Assembly (NCBI RefSeq): GCF_910592395.1
Contig: NC_088312.1
Span: forward strand, 21,831,292 to 21,895,291
Origin: Lineus longissimus
Taxonomy: Eukaryota > Nemertea > Pilidiophora > Heteronemertea > Lineidae
DNA length: 64,000 nucleotides
Direction of reading: 5' to 3'
This document shows positions 36,514 through 46,492 of this stretch, one piece after another. The first letter of the stretch is position 1; every line of letters starts with the position of its first letter. The notes below the pieces were generated by a model that had not been told where the DNA came from, did not search any database, and saw only the letters and a program-made list of their open reading frames with translations. The position numbers were made by a program, and so were the translations under genes.

Positions 36514-36984
36514 CTATCCAAAAAAGATAGTTGACTTGCCACCAGGGGGCTGCCGAGTTGACGGGGTATTAGGGCGTTCGGCGGCGATCCTTGATGCTGA
36601 TGTCGATGCTCCTGTTGCAAGGTTGCCGACATACTCCACGCCTTCACCAGTCAGTGGGTTACGATAAACTCGCCTTGGTGAAAGGTTTATTTCTGGATCC
36701 TGCCGAATAGGGTTGCAGTCACGTGGGATGTAGTCTCGTGGACTCATCGAGGGCGTTGATGGTCGAGAACTTGTACCTGCAGGCCGTTCAAAAACGTATC
36801 CTTTTGATGAAGTGTTTATCGAATTACTTCTTACCTGCGACGTGTGTAGGTCTACATGTGGACTTGGATCGCCTCCACCGAAAACCGACGTCCGGCCACT
36901 TGAATAACTAGGATGATTTTTGAACCTGTCATAGTCAATTTGACTATCTACCTTCGGGGTGGTCGGAGAAGTTCTGGTCGTCAT
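36514..36984 (-). CDS. Jupiter/JPT (HN1)-like small protein, unit 2 copy
   Basis: 156 residues, identical in protein sequence to the unit 1 copy. The upstream 135 bp, including a TGACGTAA half-CRE, is retained up to the duplication junction. The paired CREs and E-box found upstream of the unit 4 copy are replaced by the start of unit 3. Expression of this copy may therefore differ. Confidence 0.5.
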   Translation of the reverse strand: MTTRTSPTTPKVDSQIDYDRFKNHPSYSSGRTSVFGGGDPSPHVDLHTSQVRSNSINTSSKGYVFERPAGTSSRPSTPSMSPRDYIPRDCNPIRQDPEINLSPRRVYRNPLTGEGVEYVGNLATGASTSASRIAAERPNTPSTRQPPGGKSTIFFG

Positions 36985-37222
36985 GTTGATTTAGTGCCGT
37001 CGATTTTCTTTTGGCATTTCAGTGGTGGTGCCAAAAAAAGCACTTGACCTTTCAAATGCTGGCACTGCGGACGACAGTGCGTGACGTAATACTACGAGCA
37101 CCAGTGTTGAATGGCGATGACGAGTTACCTTATCTGCGCAACATGTAGATTTCCGTGTGCGCTATGCAAGGTATTCTTCTGTTTTATCAGAACATCATTG
37201 CTTCTTATCTGATAACGTGATA

Positions 37223-37629
37223 TTAATTATATGTGGTAAGGGCTGACCATGGCCTCTGATCCACTAGATCGGAAACCATCTTGTAATTGGTCTCCGTGTC
37301 CGGGGTCTGTCCATCCTGAGATACAGGTTTTTGATTCTCTTCAACATGATTGAAATATCCGTTGAGAGGCGGAGTATATTGAAAACTACTGGTGCCAGGA
37401 TGGGGTCTGTCATACCCTGGCCTATGTAGCATCACCGTCTTCTATATACTTCAAATACACGGACTTCGTAATGATGTGACCCTTGATAAAACACTGGATT
37501 GGCAACTTGGCTTCCAGCTATTGTTTTCGCAGGAGACGGCCAAGCGGATGACGAGGTGTTGGAGGCGGGCTTAGAGGAGGTCGACTCCTTGGTCCTAGCT
37601 TGGCGCATGCGTACTTGCTCTCCGTCCAT
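37223..37629 (-). CDS. Unit 3: candidate terminal exons, hydrophilic tail
   Basis: Equivalent of 11534-11940. Both frames are open (37432-37629 and 37223-37435), with HRPGYDRP and RPWSALTTYN substitutions. Confidence 0.3.
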
Positions 37630-38104
37630 TCTCGTGTTAAATGAGACTTGCCAAATAAAAACAGGTATTCTTTTTGACAGTATAAATTCGATTGTTAGTC
37701 GGTGTTATATAGCTATTATAGAAAATGGGATGACCTTGAAATGCGGGTCTGAAGGTCATGGTCAAATTTCCAATAGAAATCAGCTCATAAGTTCATCCGC
37801 CAACTAAGCTAGTATCTACACTCAGATAATGTGAAGACCGTGAAGGTCATGGTCAAACAGCTCATGAATTGGAACTTGCTCATAACTCATTGAGCGGGAT
37901 ACTAGGTAATGGCCTGGTAGCAGCATCTGTACACAGGTTTTCGAGGAAGTCCTTTCTGATGGTGAGATTAGCCAGAAGGTCAAGGTCAGAATCGAATGAT
38001 ATTCTAAAAATTCGAGAACGGTCAGCATTAGCCACACAAACTTGTCTCTTTATCGATCGATGTGATTTATCTAAAAATCAACATCCTACATGATGTGATC
38101 TTCC

Positions 38105-38335
38105 TTAGATATAGGTGTCTCTAAAATCTCGTGATTCAGGGATATCCCGTGCACAGTCAATCCTTGTTTTCATTGTTCCTACACCACTCAAATATTTGCT
38201 GAAGGAATCTTCATCAAATTTCTTGTTGGAAAGGAGGCGTTCATCTTTGCAAAGTACCCGAACACGAAAAATGCGAGTCCGCATATTTTTGGTCAGAGAA
38301 GATAGACTTCTGACGACAAAGACCAGCATTTCTTC
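38105..38335 (-). CDS. Unit 3: candidate exon, basic coiled-coil-like
   Basis: Equivalent of 12396-12626, one residue different (VLCKDERL for VLRKDERL), acceptor kept. Confidence 0.25.
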   Translation of the reverse strand, partial: EEMLVFVVRSLSSLTKNMRTRIFRVRVLCKDERLLSNKKFDEDSFSKYLSGVGTMKTRIDCARDIPESRDFRDTYI

Positions 38336-38430
38336 CTGAAAATCAGAAAATTGACGTGAACATTTGAATACATGACATTTATGATTAAAGAGTAAAAATT
38401 CTAGTTCTATTGGCCATTTCACGAAAAGTG

Positions 38431-38602
38431 GCACTGCTCACATTCAAGCCTAAAATGTCCGCGGGGAGAAGGGTTTCAAGGTTGGGGAGGAGCAACCAGA
38501 AGGCGCTCACTTGCACTCGACCAGTCTGGGAACCAAGCAGTGGCTCGGCCGGGAGTTGAACCCACGACCTCTTGATCATGAGGCCCACTCTGTCAGTATT
38601 CC
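38431..38602 (-). mobile_element. tRNA-derived SINE fragment (unit 3)
   Basis: Same SINE fragment as in units 1 and 2. The 196-bp deletion starts just to its right. Confidence 0.7.
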
Positions 38603-39019
38603 GTTTCAAATGGCCCGTTCTTGGTCATACCAGTTTTTCTCAGATGTGGCCTGGTTCTCATAAAAATGTATTGTCTATACTACATATAATTGACTGCCGT
38701 TATCATAAGCGAGAGACATAGAGTATATTGGTATAACTCACTTTTATCCGACATAGAAAGGCTAATTGGTAAATTGTAGGTGGAATGTAGAATGTGCGTA
38801 CAGTTCCGAGAACAAAAAATAACATGAAAAATTCATTCATGTAACAGCGCGTAAATGCCGAAATCATGCTGATATTCAAACACGAGTGCATGCCTGCGTG
38901 TTTGTTACCCGATTGGCCTTGAAGATCAACCGCTCACCGAACATACGTACTCCCTTCGAACAAATCAAGATTATGATGTTGAGGCTTTTATAGCATTTTT
39001 CCATGTTTCCCTGCTCAGA

Positions 39020-39155
39020 GCCCCGGTCTCCACAGAAATTAAGCAAGGTTTTCAAGGATGAGGAGGAGCAACCAGAAGGCGCTCTCTTGCACTCAACCAG
39101 TCGGGGAACCAAGCAGTGGCTCGGCCGGCAGTCGAACCATGAGGCCCACTCTCTT
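39020..39155 (-). mobile_element. Second partial SINE copy (unit 3)
   Basis: Equivalent of 13507-13640. Confidence 0.6.
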
Positions 39156-39193
39156 CCACTGCTACCGCTGTCCATCAATGATGATGGGGAGGT

Positions 39194-39199
39194 TGATGC

Positions 39200-39235
<36 letters not shown>

Positions 39236-39249
39236 CGACGACGATGATC
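39194..39249 (+). repeat. GAT/GAC microsatellite (unit 3)
   Basis: Intermediate allele, 16 Asp codons in the aspartate frame. Confidence 0.9.
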
Positions 39250-39308
39250 ATGGTAGTTTCCCAAATGAGCATTCACGAGGCAAAATAACACGCATGAACA
39301 ACATTCGT

Positions 39309-39566
39309 TTAAGTAAATTTTATTATTGATTCTAAATCTCTTGTCGGTTTCGGCTGGTAGGCCTTCATCAACAATTGTATTTCACTCAAATGCTGCGATG
39401 TTTGATAGTTCACTGGTAGAGTTTGCTCCATCATCAATCTCCTAATGAGAGGATAGCTAGTATTTGCTCCGGAGCAAAAGTACGCCAGTAAATGCACTAA
39501 GCTACCGATAGCAATTGCGAGTCTTGAAGATGGCTCTATCATATTATTCATTATAGACTTACACAC
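39309..39566 (-). CDS. Unit 3: candidate exon following the LamG domain
   Basis: Equivalent of 13790-14047; carries SSRLAIA as in unit 1 and LESIIKFT as in unit 2. Confidence 0.3.
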   Translation of the reverse strand: MCKSIMNNMIEPSSRLAIAIGSLVHLLAYFCSGANTSYPLIRRLMMEQTLPVNYQTSQHLSEIQLLMKAYQPKPTRDLESIIKFT

Positions 39567-39571
39567 TGAAC

Positions 39572-40183
39572 CTATACAAATAACCTCAACCTACCTTCCC
39601 TATACATGTCTTCAATCTGGGTTCCATTCAGAATATAAGGGTAGACTAGAAAAGACGACATTTCTCCTGCAAAAAAACATGGAAATTTGTAACAGCCAAT
39701 AATTGCCGCATAGTTAGACGGATGCCACCATATTGTGGGGATCACTTTTTCAAGTTTTTTTTTCACACCATTGATGTATATCATATGATTATCCAATTTT
39801 CTGTCAACAGCAGCGACAATAACACTCCATTCCTTTGGCCGAATTGAAAACTCCGGTGTCTTGCCCCCTTTTAACATGTTAGCCCTCCGCTTATCAAAAG
39901 TATAATCGAAATAGACCCTACGACGTTTCTCGATCCTTAGCATGGCGTTAAAACGTTCTTGGTGAGTGTAGAATATCACTTTAAAAGATGAAGGCTCTAA
40001 TACATGCGGTCGTACGTAAAGTGCAATAGAGAAAGCAGCATATATTGAGAGATCAACGGAAAGTAGTCGTACATCGTGACGTTTTCGGTAGTACCACAGG
40101 ACGGGACGAAAATATGATGTCCACTGGACGTATTTTACGCGGTCCTTCGTGGTGATTCTGGAGAGAGCGTAGTAGTTCATCAA
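39572..40183 (-). CDS. LamG/concanavalin A-like domain exon, unit 3 (intact)
   Basis: 203 open codons, two residues different from unit 2 (RRANMLKG for RRAYMLKG; SFLVYPY for SFLIYPY) plus silent changes. The W-IVAAVDR, YINGV and IIG motifs and the donor after MYREG are retained. This copy has no transposon upstream, so it may be the best preserved gene copy. Confidence 0.5.
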   Translation of the reverse strand: MMNYYALSRITTKDRVKYVQWTSYFRPVLWYYRKRHDVRLLSVDLSIYAAFSIALYVRPHVLEPSSFKVIFYTHQERFNAMLRIEKRRRVYFDYTFDKRRANMLKGGKTPEFSIRPKEWSVIVAAVDRKLDNHMIYINGVKKKLEKVIPTIWWHPSNYAAIIGCYKFPCFFAGEMSSFLVYPYILNGTQIEDMYREGRLRLFV

Positions 40184-40395
40184 ACTGATAGGCCAGGGTT
40201 GAATGAAAATGCATTTTCAATCACGATGTGATTATTTGATATGTTGATAACTTGTTTCCTTCCCATAAATACCAAGCATTTCGTGCGATATTCGCCAAGC
40301 AAGCCCGGCTTACTGATTGAGAGGCCTATAAGGTGTCTGGTCTCCGGCTCGCAAAACAAAGATATACTCCTCGAGCGCGGCTCATTGAACAACAC
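40180..40395 (-). CDS. Unit 3: open frame upstream of the LamG exon
   Basis: Equivalent of 14660-14875 with one substitution (TKCLVFM for TKSLVFM). Confidence 0.25.
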   Translation of the reverse strand: MLFNEPRSRSISLFCEPETRHLIGLSISKPGLLGEYRTKCLVFMGRKQVINISNNHIVIENAFSFNPGLSV

Positions 40396-42882
40396 TGATT
40401 CTCAGCGCCATTTCGCGGGCAGTTCACCAAACAAGACAACAACTAATACTTGTTCAACGAATCGGTCGCAAAATATTACCGGCAAATCATTGAAATGATA
40501 AGGTTCAGCTAGGAATTTCGAATTCAATTTTGATGCACCATCGCTGCATTATGGTCTATACAGTTTTAATTCATAGAACTATTTCATGACAAGAAGCACT
40601 TGACATTGAGTCCCTTTTGATGGCATTAACGTATCACTACAGACGCCGACAAATATACCTTATATTTTTGTCCTTCCCATTGAGCAGGCTCACCGAAATC
40701 GCTGAAGAAACATAAACAAGCTACTAAAGAGTGTTCTCAGTATTGAAGTGTTCTATCAGCACGCTTGCGAGTCAGTGTCACAATCATGTAAAGCATTTTA
40801 CCAACGAAATGTGCAACAACTCGACGCTGAATCTTACCGATTTTTCACCTGTCTTTACTGACTCCACCGAGCAAATTGGGAACTATCGATGAGATAAACG
40901 CATGCGTAGACTATACACTCCTAAAGCAGTGCAGGAGACGTTAAAACACCAGTCTCTCCGAGCAAGGAATAGATCAGATAAAAGCTTTTTTACGCGAACT
41001 AATTTTAACAAAAGGCATAGTTGACGGGCAAGTCCCATTTTAGGTTTGTTTTCCGTGGAGTGGGAACTGCACATAAAATGAACGATTGTTGTCTAAGTGC
41101 TGCCATTTTTCCTAGCACAGATCGCACAGGGGCCATTCATCTACTCCTCCCAAATAGTTGGCGTGGCAAACTATAGGAGAAGTACATGATTGTCCATGAT
41201 GTGCCTACGCTTCTGCAAAACAGGGCGATTCTTTTAACTGCATGCGTACACGTTTGCGCGAAATATACATATGTATTTAAACACGCAGATTTGGACAGGA
41301 CCACTTCGGTTGGTGTATACATGACTCACGAGCATGCATTGCTAGGCCTTGACATTGCTGAGCTTTCAAACACGCGCGCGCCGGTGCGACAAGAAAAGTA
41401 TATCTTGAAGTCGAGACACGCGTACCTCCTCCCACAGCAACAACATTTGTACCTTTTCCTTCTGCCCCGTGTTGTGTACCATTTCCTTCTGCCCGTGGCC
41501 CGTAATGTGCCAGACAAACGAGCGTGATTAAATAACGCTCCATGAGCATCTTTTTTTATTAGGAGTCGAAAATTGAAGACACTTGCGCTGCAAAATCGTA
41601 CGGGCGATATTGCACTTACAAGTAAGAAAACGCTCTCGAAGATTAAGGTGATGTCAACAATCTGTTATCGTGAAATGATAGCGTTCGTGACGATCTCTGA
41701 ACTTAGCAACCGGCCTTACTATTACGCTAATGCCCGCCGCACACTGGGCGATGTATAGCAACTCGATTCGGTTGAAGGGAGACCACGTCAGGGCACGAGT
41801 CATGGAGGTCAGATTAAGGATACACAAAGTCGCCGAAAGAGGCCTCTCCTCAGTTTCCGACTCCGAACTATGGTTAGATGTTATTAACCATGCCAGAGTT
41901 AAAGAAACATCAGACCGGTTAAATGCATTTAAATGCATTTTCTTGTAAAAACCTAATTTTCCTTTAATCAGCACTATCCTGCACAAAATGCCTCTACATG
42001 CTTATTTTTGGTCAAATTAAAAGAATTCAAAGATCCACAGAGAGGTCAGATAAAGATTGTCCATTCGAGCTATCAAATTTAGCATTCAGTTAGAGAAAAG
42101 AAGTCTGAAATCCGCTTAAAATCGGAAGATTTACATCCCTGTAAGTGGTCGTTCGGCTTGAAATTTCCCTGGTCGCACCTTGAAAGATATGATCACGCAA
42201 GCAATCAGCGAGTTACTCAGTAGATCAATGACATTCCCAATTGTGAATTTCATGTATTAAAAAAACAACCTGGTTCCATCTCTATGTCAGATGAATGGTT
42301 AGGGGCTTAGCCATAACTCGATCAGCTCATTGATCTTTTTTTATTTTGGATTATATATTTGATTGAAATTTTCAATTCAATAGAATAAATAAGTTGTTTT
42401 TGTGTCTATTGTTCTTGGTTTCAACGCCGTTATGCGCTTCCACTGATTTTTGGAAATAATGAGTTTTTGGCGATATTAATCAAACATTTATTTTTAGGGT
42501 TAAGGGGAAAGTAATTGTGACTCCATTTTGCCAATCTAAGAAACACTAGAGCTCATCAAAAACCAACAGAATGTTAAAGTATTACTCGGAGGACATTGCC
42601 ACCTTTGGCTTGCATGGCCTCCGAACAATATATATATATATATATTGTCCCATTTTAGGACAAAATCAGTAAAGAACCTATGGAGAAACAAAACAATGAC
42701 CCGACAAATTTTTGTTCACATTTTTAGAACTTTATTACGATTAGATAGAAATATTGTATAGAATTTCATCAGACTGATAGGTTTCGTCCTTTGCTTGATC
42801 GTAGGTTTTGCGCTTTTTTCAACCGTAGAATAGAAATCTCTCATCCTCTGACCGGTTAGGTTTGCTGTCGCGAATAAAATAG
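40396..42882. other. Unit 3 spacer with the unoccupied retrotransposon site
   Basis: The insertion site near 40946-40951 reads TTAAAACACCAGTCTC without the LTR element. The rest is the conserved non-coding spacer, with dual-strand open frames as in unit 1 and extra small indels at 42220-42700. Confidence 0.6.
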
Positions 42883-42940
42883 TCACAGCAAACGAAAGTT
42901 GAGACGAAAATTGCTCAAGTGTTTGACCGTCGGAACGTGT

Positions 42941-43328
42941 CTATCCAAAAAAGATAGTTGACTTGCCACCAGGGGGCTGCCGAGTTGACGGGGTATCAGG
43001 GCGTTCGGCGGCGATCCTTGATGCTGATGTCGATGCTCCTGTTGCAAGGTTGTCGACATACTCCACGCCTTCACCAGTCAGTGGGTTACGATAAACTCGC
43101 CTTGGTGAAAGGTTTATTTCTGGATCCTGCCGAATAGGGTTGCAGTCACGTGGGATGTAGTCTCGTGGACTCATCGAGGGCGTTGATGGTCGAGAACTTG
43201 TACCTGCAGGCCGTTCAAAAACGTATCCTTTTGATGAAGTGTTTATCGAATTACTTCTTACCTGCGACGTGTGTAGGTCTACATGTGGACTTGGATCGCC
43301 TCCACCGAAAACCCACGTCCGGCCACTT
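42941..43328 (-). pseudogene. Jupiter/JPT-like gene, unit 3 copy, 5'-truncated
   Basis: The C-terminal ~125 codons are present and open to RQPPGGKSTIFFG. The first ~30 codons and the promoter are replaced at CCACTT by the left end of unit 4. The first in-frame ATG is internal (MSPRDYIPRD). It shares EYVDN with unit 4, against EYVGN in units 1-2. Confidence 0.7.
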
Positions 43329-45674
43329 CAATGAGTCCCTTTTGATGGCATTAACGTATCACTACAGACGCCGACAAATATACCTTATATTTTTGTCCTT
43401 CCCATTCAGCAGGCTCACCGAAATCGCTGAAGAAACATAAACAAGCTACTAAAGAGTGTTCTCAGTATTGAAGTGTTCTATCAGCACACTTGCGAGTCAG
43501 TGTCACATTCATGTAAAGCATTTTACCAACGAAATGTGCAACAACTCGACGCTGAATCTTACCGATTTTTCACCTGTCTTTACTGACTCCACCGAGCAAA
43601 TTGGGAACTATCGATGAGATAAACGCATGCGTAGACTATACACTCCTAAAGCAGTACAGGAGACGTTAAAACACCAGTCTCTCCGAGCAAGGAATAGATC
43701 AGATAAAAACTTTTTCACGCGAACTAATTTTAACAAAATGCATAGTTGACGGGCAAGTCCCATTTTAGGTTTGTTTTCCGTGGAGTGGGAACTGCACATA
43801 AAATGAACGATTGTTGTCTAAGTACTGCCATTTTTCCTAGCACAGATCGCACAGGGGCCATTCATCTACTCCTCCCAAATAGTTGGCGTGGTTGGCGTGG
43901 CAAACTATAGGAGAAGTAGATGATTGTCCATGATGTGCCTACGCTTCTGCAAAACAGGGCGATTCTTTTAACTGCATGCGTACACGTTTGCGCGAAATAT
44001 ACATATGTATTTAAACACGCAGATTTGGACAGGACCACTTCGGTTGGTGTATACATGACTCACGAGCATGCATTGCTAGGCCTTGACATTGCTGAGCTTT
44101 CAAACACGCGCGCGCCGGTGCGAGAAGAAAAGTATATCTTGAAGTCGAGATACGCTTACCTCCTCCCACAGCAACAACATTTGTACCTTTTCCTTCTGCC
44201 CCGTGTTGTGTACCATTTCCTTCTGCCCGTGGCCCGTAATGTGCTAGACAAACGAGCGTGATTAAATAACGCTCCATGAGCATCTCTTTTTATTAGGAGT
44301 CGAAAATTGAAGACACTTGCGCTGCAAAATCGTACGGGCGATATTGCACTTACAAGTAAGAAAACGCTCTCGAAGATTAAGGTGATGTCAACAATCTGTT
44401 ATCGTGAAATGATAGCGTTCGTGACGATCTCTGAACTTAGCAACCGGCCTTACTATTACGCTAATGCCCGCCGCACACTGGGCGATGTATAGCAACTCGA
44501 TTCGGTTGAAGGGAGACCACGTCAGGGCACGAGTCATAGAGGTCAGATTAAGGATACACAAAGTCGCCGAAAGAGGCCTCTCCTCAGTTTCCGACCCCGA
44601 ACTGTGGTTAGATGTTATTAACCTTGCCATAGTTAAAGAACCATCAGACCGGTTAAATGCATTTAACCACAGTTGGTGCTACATGTATGTCAGGGATGGC
44701 ATTGAGCAAGGTAAAGTGTCTGACATTTCTTTCTTGTAAAAATCTAATTTTCCTTTAATCAGCACTATCCTGCACAAAATGCCTCTACATGCTTATTTTT
44801 GGTCAAATTAAAAGAATTCAAAGATCCACGGAGAGGTCAGATAAAGACTGTCCATTCGAGCTATCAAATTTAGCATTTAGTTAGAGAAAAGAAGTCTGAA
44901 ATCCGCTTAAAATCGGAAGATTTACATCCCTGTAAGTGGTCGTTCGGCTTGAAATTTCCGTGGTCGCACCTTGAAAGATATGATCACGCAAGCAATCAGC
45001 GAGTTACTCAGTAATAGCTGGATCAATGACACTCCCAATTGTGAATTTCATGTATTATTAAACAAACAACCTGGTTCCATCTCCAATGTCAGATGAATGG
45101 TTAGGCGCTCAGCCATAACTCGATCAGCTCATTGATCTTTTTTTAATTTTGGATTATATATTTGATTGAAATTTTCAATTGAATAGAATCAATACGTTGT
45201 TTTTGTGTCTATTGTTCTTGGTTTCAACGCCGTTATGCGCTTCCACTGATTTTTTGAAATAATGAGTTTTTGGCCATATCAACCAAACATTTATTTTGAG
45301 GGTTAAGGGGAAAGTAATTGTGACTCCATTTTGCCAATCTAAGAAACACTAAAGCTCATCCAAAACCCACAGAATGATATAAGTACATGTATAACTTTGG
45401 TCTGCATGGCCTCCGAACAATATATATTTTGTCCCACTTTAGAACAAAATCAGTAAAGAACCTATGGAGTACTAGGGTGCGTGAAACAAAAGAATTACCC
45501 GACAAATTTGTGTTCACATTTTTAGAACTTTATTAGATAGAAATATTTTGTAGAATTTCATCAGACTGATAGGTTTCGTCCTTTGCTTGATCGTAGGTTT
45601 TGCGCTTTTTTCAACCGTAGAATAGAAATCTCTCATCCTCTGACCGGTTAGGTTTGCTGTCGCGAATAAAATAG
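43329..45674. other. Unit 4 spacer
   Basis: Equivalent of 40604-42882, no recognised gene. It includes a unit 4-specific ~55-bp segment near 44665-44735 and shares with unit 3 a 13-bp segment (GATGTCAACAATC) absent from units 1-2. Confidence 0.45.
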
Positions 45675-45732
45675 TCACAGCAAACGAAAGTTGAGACGAA
45701 AATTGCTCAAGTGTTTGACCGTCGAAACGTGT

Positions 45733-46203
45733 CTATCCAAAAAAGATAGTTGACTTGCCACCAGGGGGCTGCCGAGTTGACGGGGTATTAGGGCGTTCGG
45801 CGGCGATCCTTGATGCTGATGTCGATGCTCCTGTTGCAAGGTTGTCGACATACTCCACGCCTTCACCAGTCAGTGGGTTACGATAAACTCGCCTTGGTGA
45901 AAGGTTTATTTCTGGATCCTGCCGAATAGGGTTGCAGTCACGTGGGATGTAGTCTCGTGGACTCATCGAGGGCGTTGATGGTCGAGAACTTGTACCTGCA
46001 GGCCGTTCAAAAACGTTTCCTTTTGATGAAGTGTATATCGAATTACTTCTTACCTGCGACGTGTGTAGGTCTACATGTGGACTTGGATCGCCTCCACCGA
46101 AAACCGACGTCCGGCCACTTGAATAACTAGGATGATTTTTAAACCTGTCATAGTCAATTTGACTATCTACCTTTGGGGTAGTCGGAGAAGTTCTGGTCGT
46201 CAT
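45733..46203 (-). CDS. Jupiter/JPT (HN1)-like small protein, unit 4 copy (ancestral position)
   Basis: 156 residues. It differs from units 1-2 by three residues (SIYTSS, KGNVFER, EYVDN) and a few silent sites. It is the only copy that still faces the complete CRE/E-box promoter and its divergent partner gene at 46493, with start codons 290 bp apart. Motifs are as for the unit 1 copy: GRTSVFGGG near residue 30, RNPLTGEGVEYV at 108-119, PPGGKSTIFFG at the end. JPT-like proteins bind microtubules; that function is inferred from the motif only. Confidence 0.52.
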   Translation of the reverse strand: MTTRTSPTTPKVDSQIDYDRFKNHPSYSSGRTSVFGGGDPSPHVDLHTSQVRSNSIYTSSKGNVFERPAGTSSRPSTPSMSPRDYIPRDCNPIRQDPEINLSPRRVYRNPLTGEGVEYVDNLATGASTSASRIAAERPNTPSTRQPPGGKSTIFFG

Positions 46204-46492
46204 GTTGTTTTAGTGCCGTCGATTTTCTTTTGGCATTTCAGTGGTGGAAGCAAAAAGAAAACTTGACCTTTCAAATGCTGGCACTGCGGACGACAGTGCG
46301 TGACGTAATACTACGAGCACCAGTGTTGAATGGCCATGACGTCACGTGACGTCAATGGACGTCCACAGATTGCCAGTGTCCATGACATGCATGATGGCGG
46401 AGCAAGGAAAAAGATGTGACTTCCCCAACACAATGGAATTGGACTTTCGTCAAAAATTCTCAATATTTCGCTGGTAAAAACTGATGCCAACT
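46204..46492. promoter_or_regulatory. Bidirectional promoter with paired CREs and an E-box
   Basis: This is the 289-bp gap between two divergent start codons. TGACGTCA occurs at 46337-46344 and again at 46347-46354, two bases apart. The overlap creates CACGTG at 46343-46348. A further half-CRE, TGACGTAA, lies at 46301-46308, and GACGTCC follows at 46359. CRE palindromes are bound by CREB/ATF bZIP proteins and CACGTG by bHLH proteins. Site recognition is direct; co-regulation of both genes is inferred from position. Confidence 0.6.

Larger units (their letters stand above)
24242..37119. repeat. Segmental duplication unit 2
   Basis: Head-to-tail copy of unit 1, offset 12811 bp at its start. 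The junction on the left reads GGCGATG followed by ACGAGTTACC: the right end of one unit fused to the left end of the next with ACG as the only shared sequence. It carries the same retrotransposon insertion (28283-34528) at the same site, plus an intact LamG open frame and an intact Jupiter-like gene. Confidence 0.95.
37120..43328. repeat. Segmental duplication unit 3 (no retrotransposon, right end truncated)
   Basis: Copy of units 1 and 2 without the LTR element. At about 40947 the sequence shows one uninterrupted ACACC where units 1 and 2 have the element. A 196-bp internal deletion lies near 38630. The right end stops inside the Jupiter-like gene at a CCACTT motif and continues directly into sequence equivalent to 40604, the start of unit 4. 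The right half is visibly more diverged than units 1 and 2 (small indels at 42220-42700). Confidence 0.93.
43329..46341. repeat. Segmental duplication unit 4 (right half only, ancestral right edge)
   Basis: It starts at the equivalent of 40604 in unit 3, so it lacks the LamG exon and everything left of it. It runs through a complete Jupiter-like gene into the unduplicated right flank. This copy alone is contiguous with the paired CRE promoter and the gene at 46493, so it keeps the ancestral right boundary. A ~55-bp segment near 44665-44735 is absent from the other units. Confidence 0.93.
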
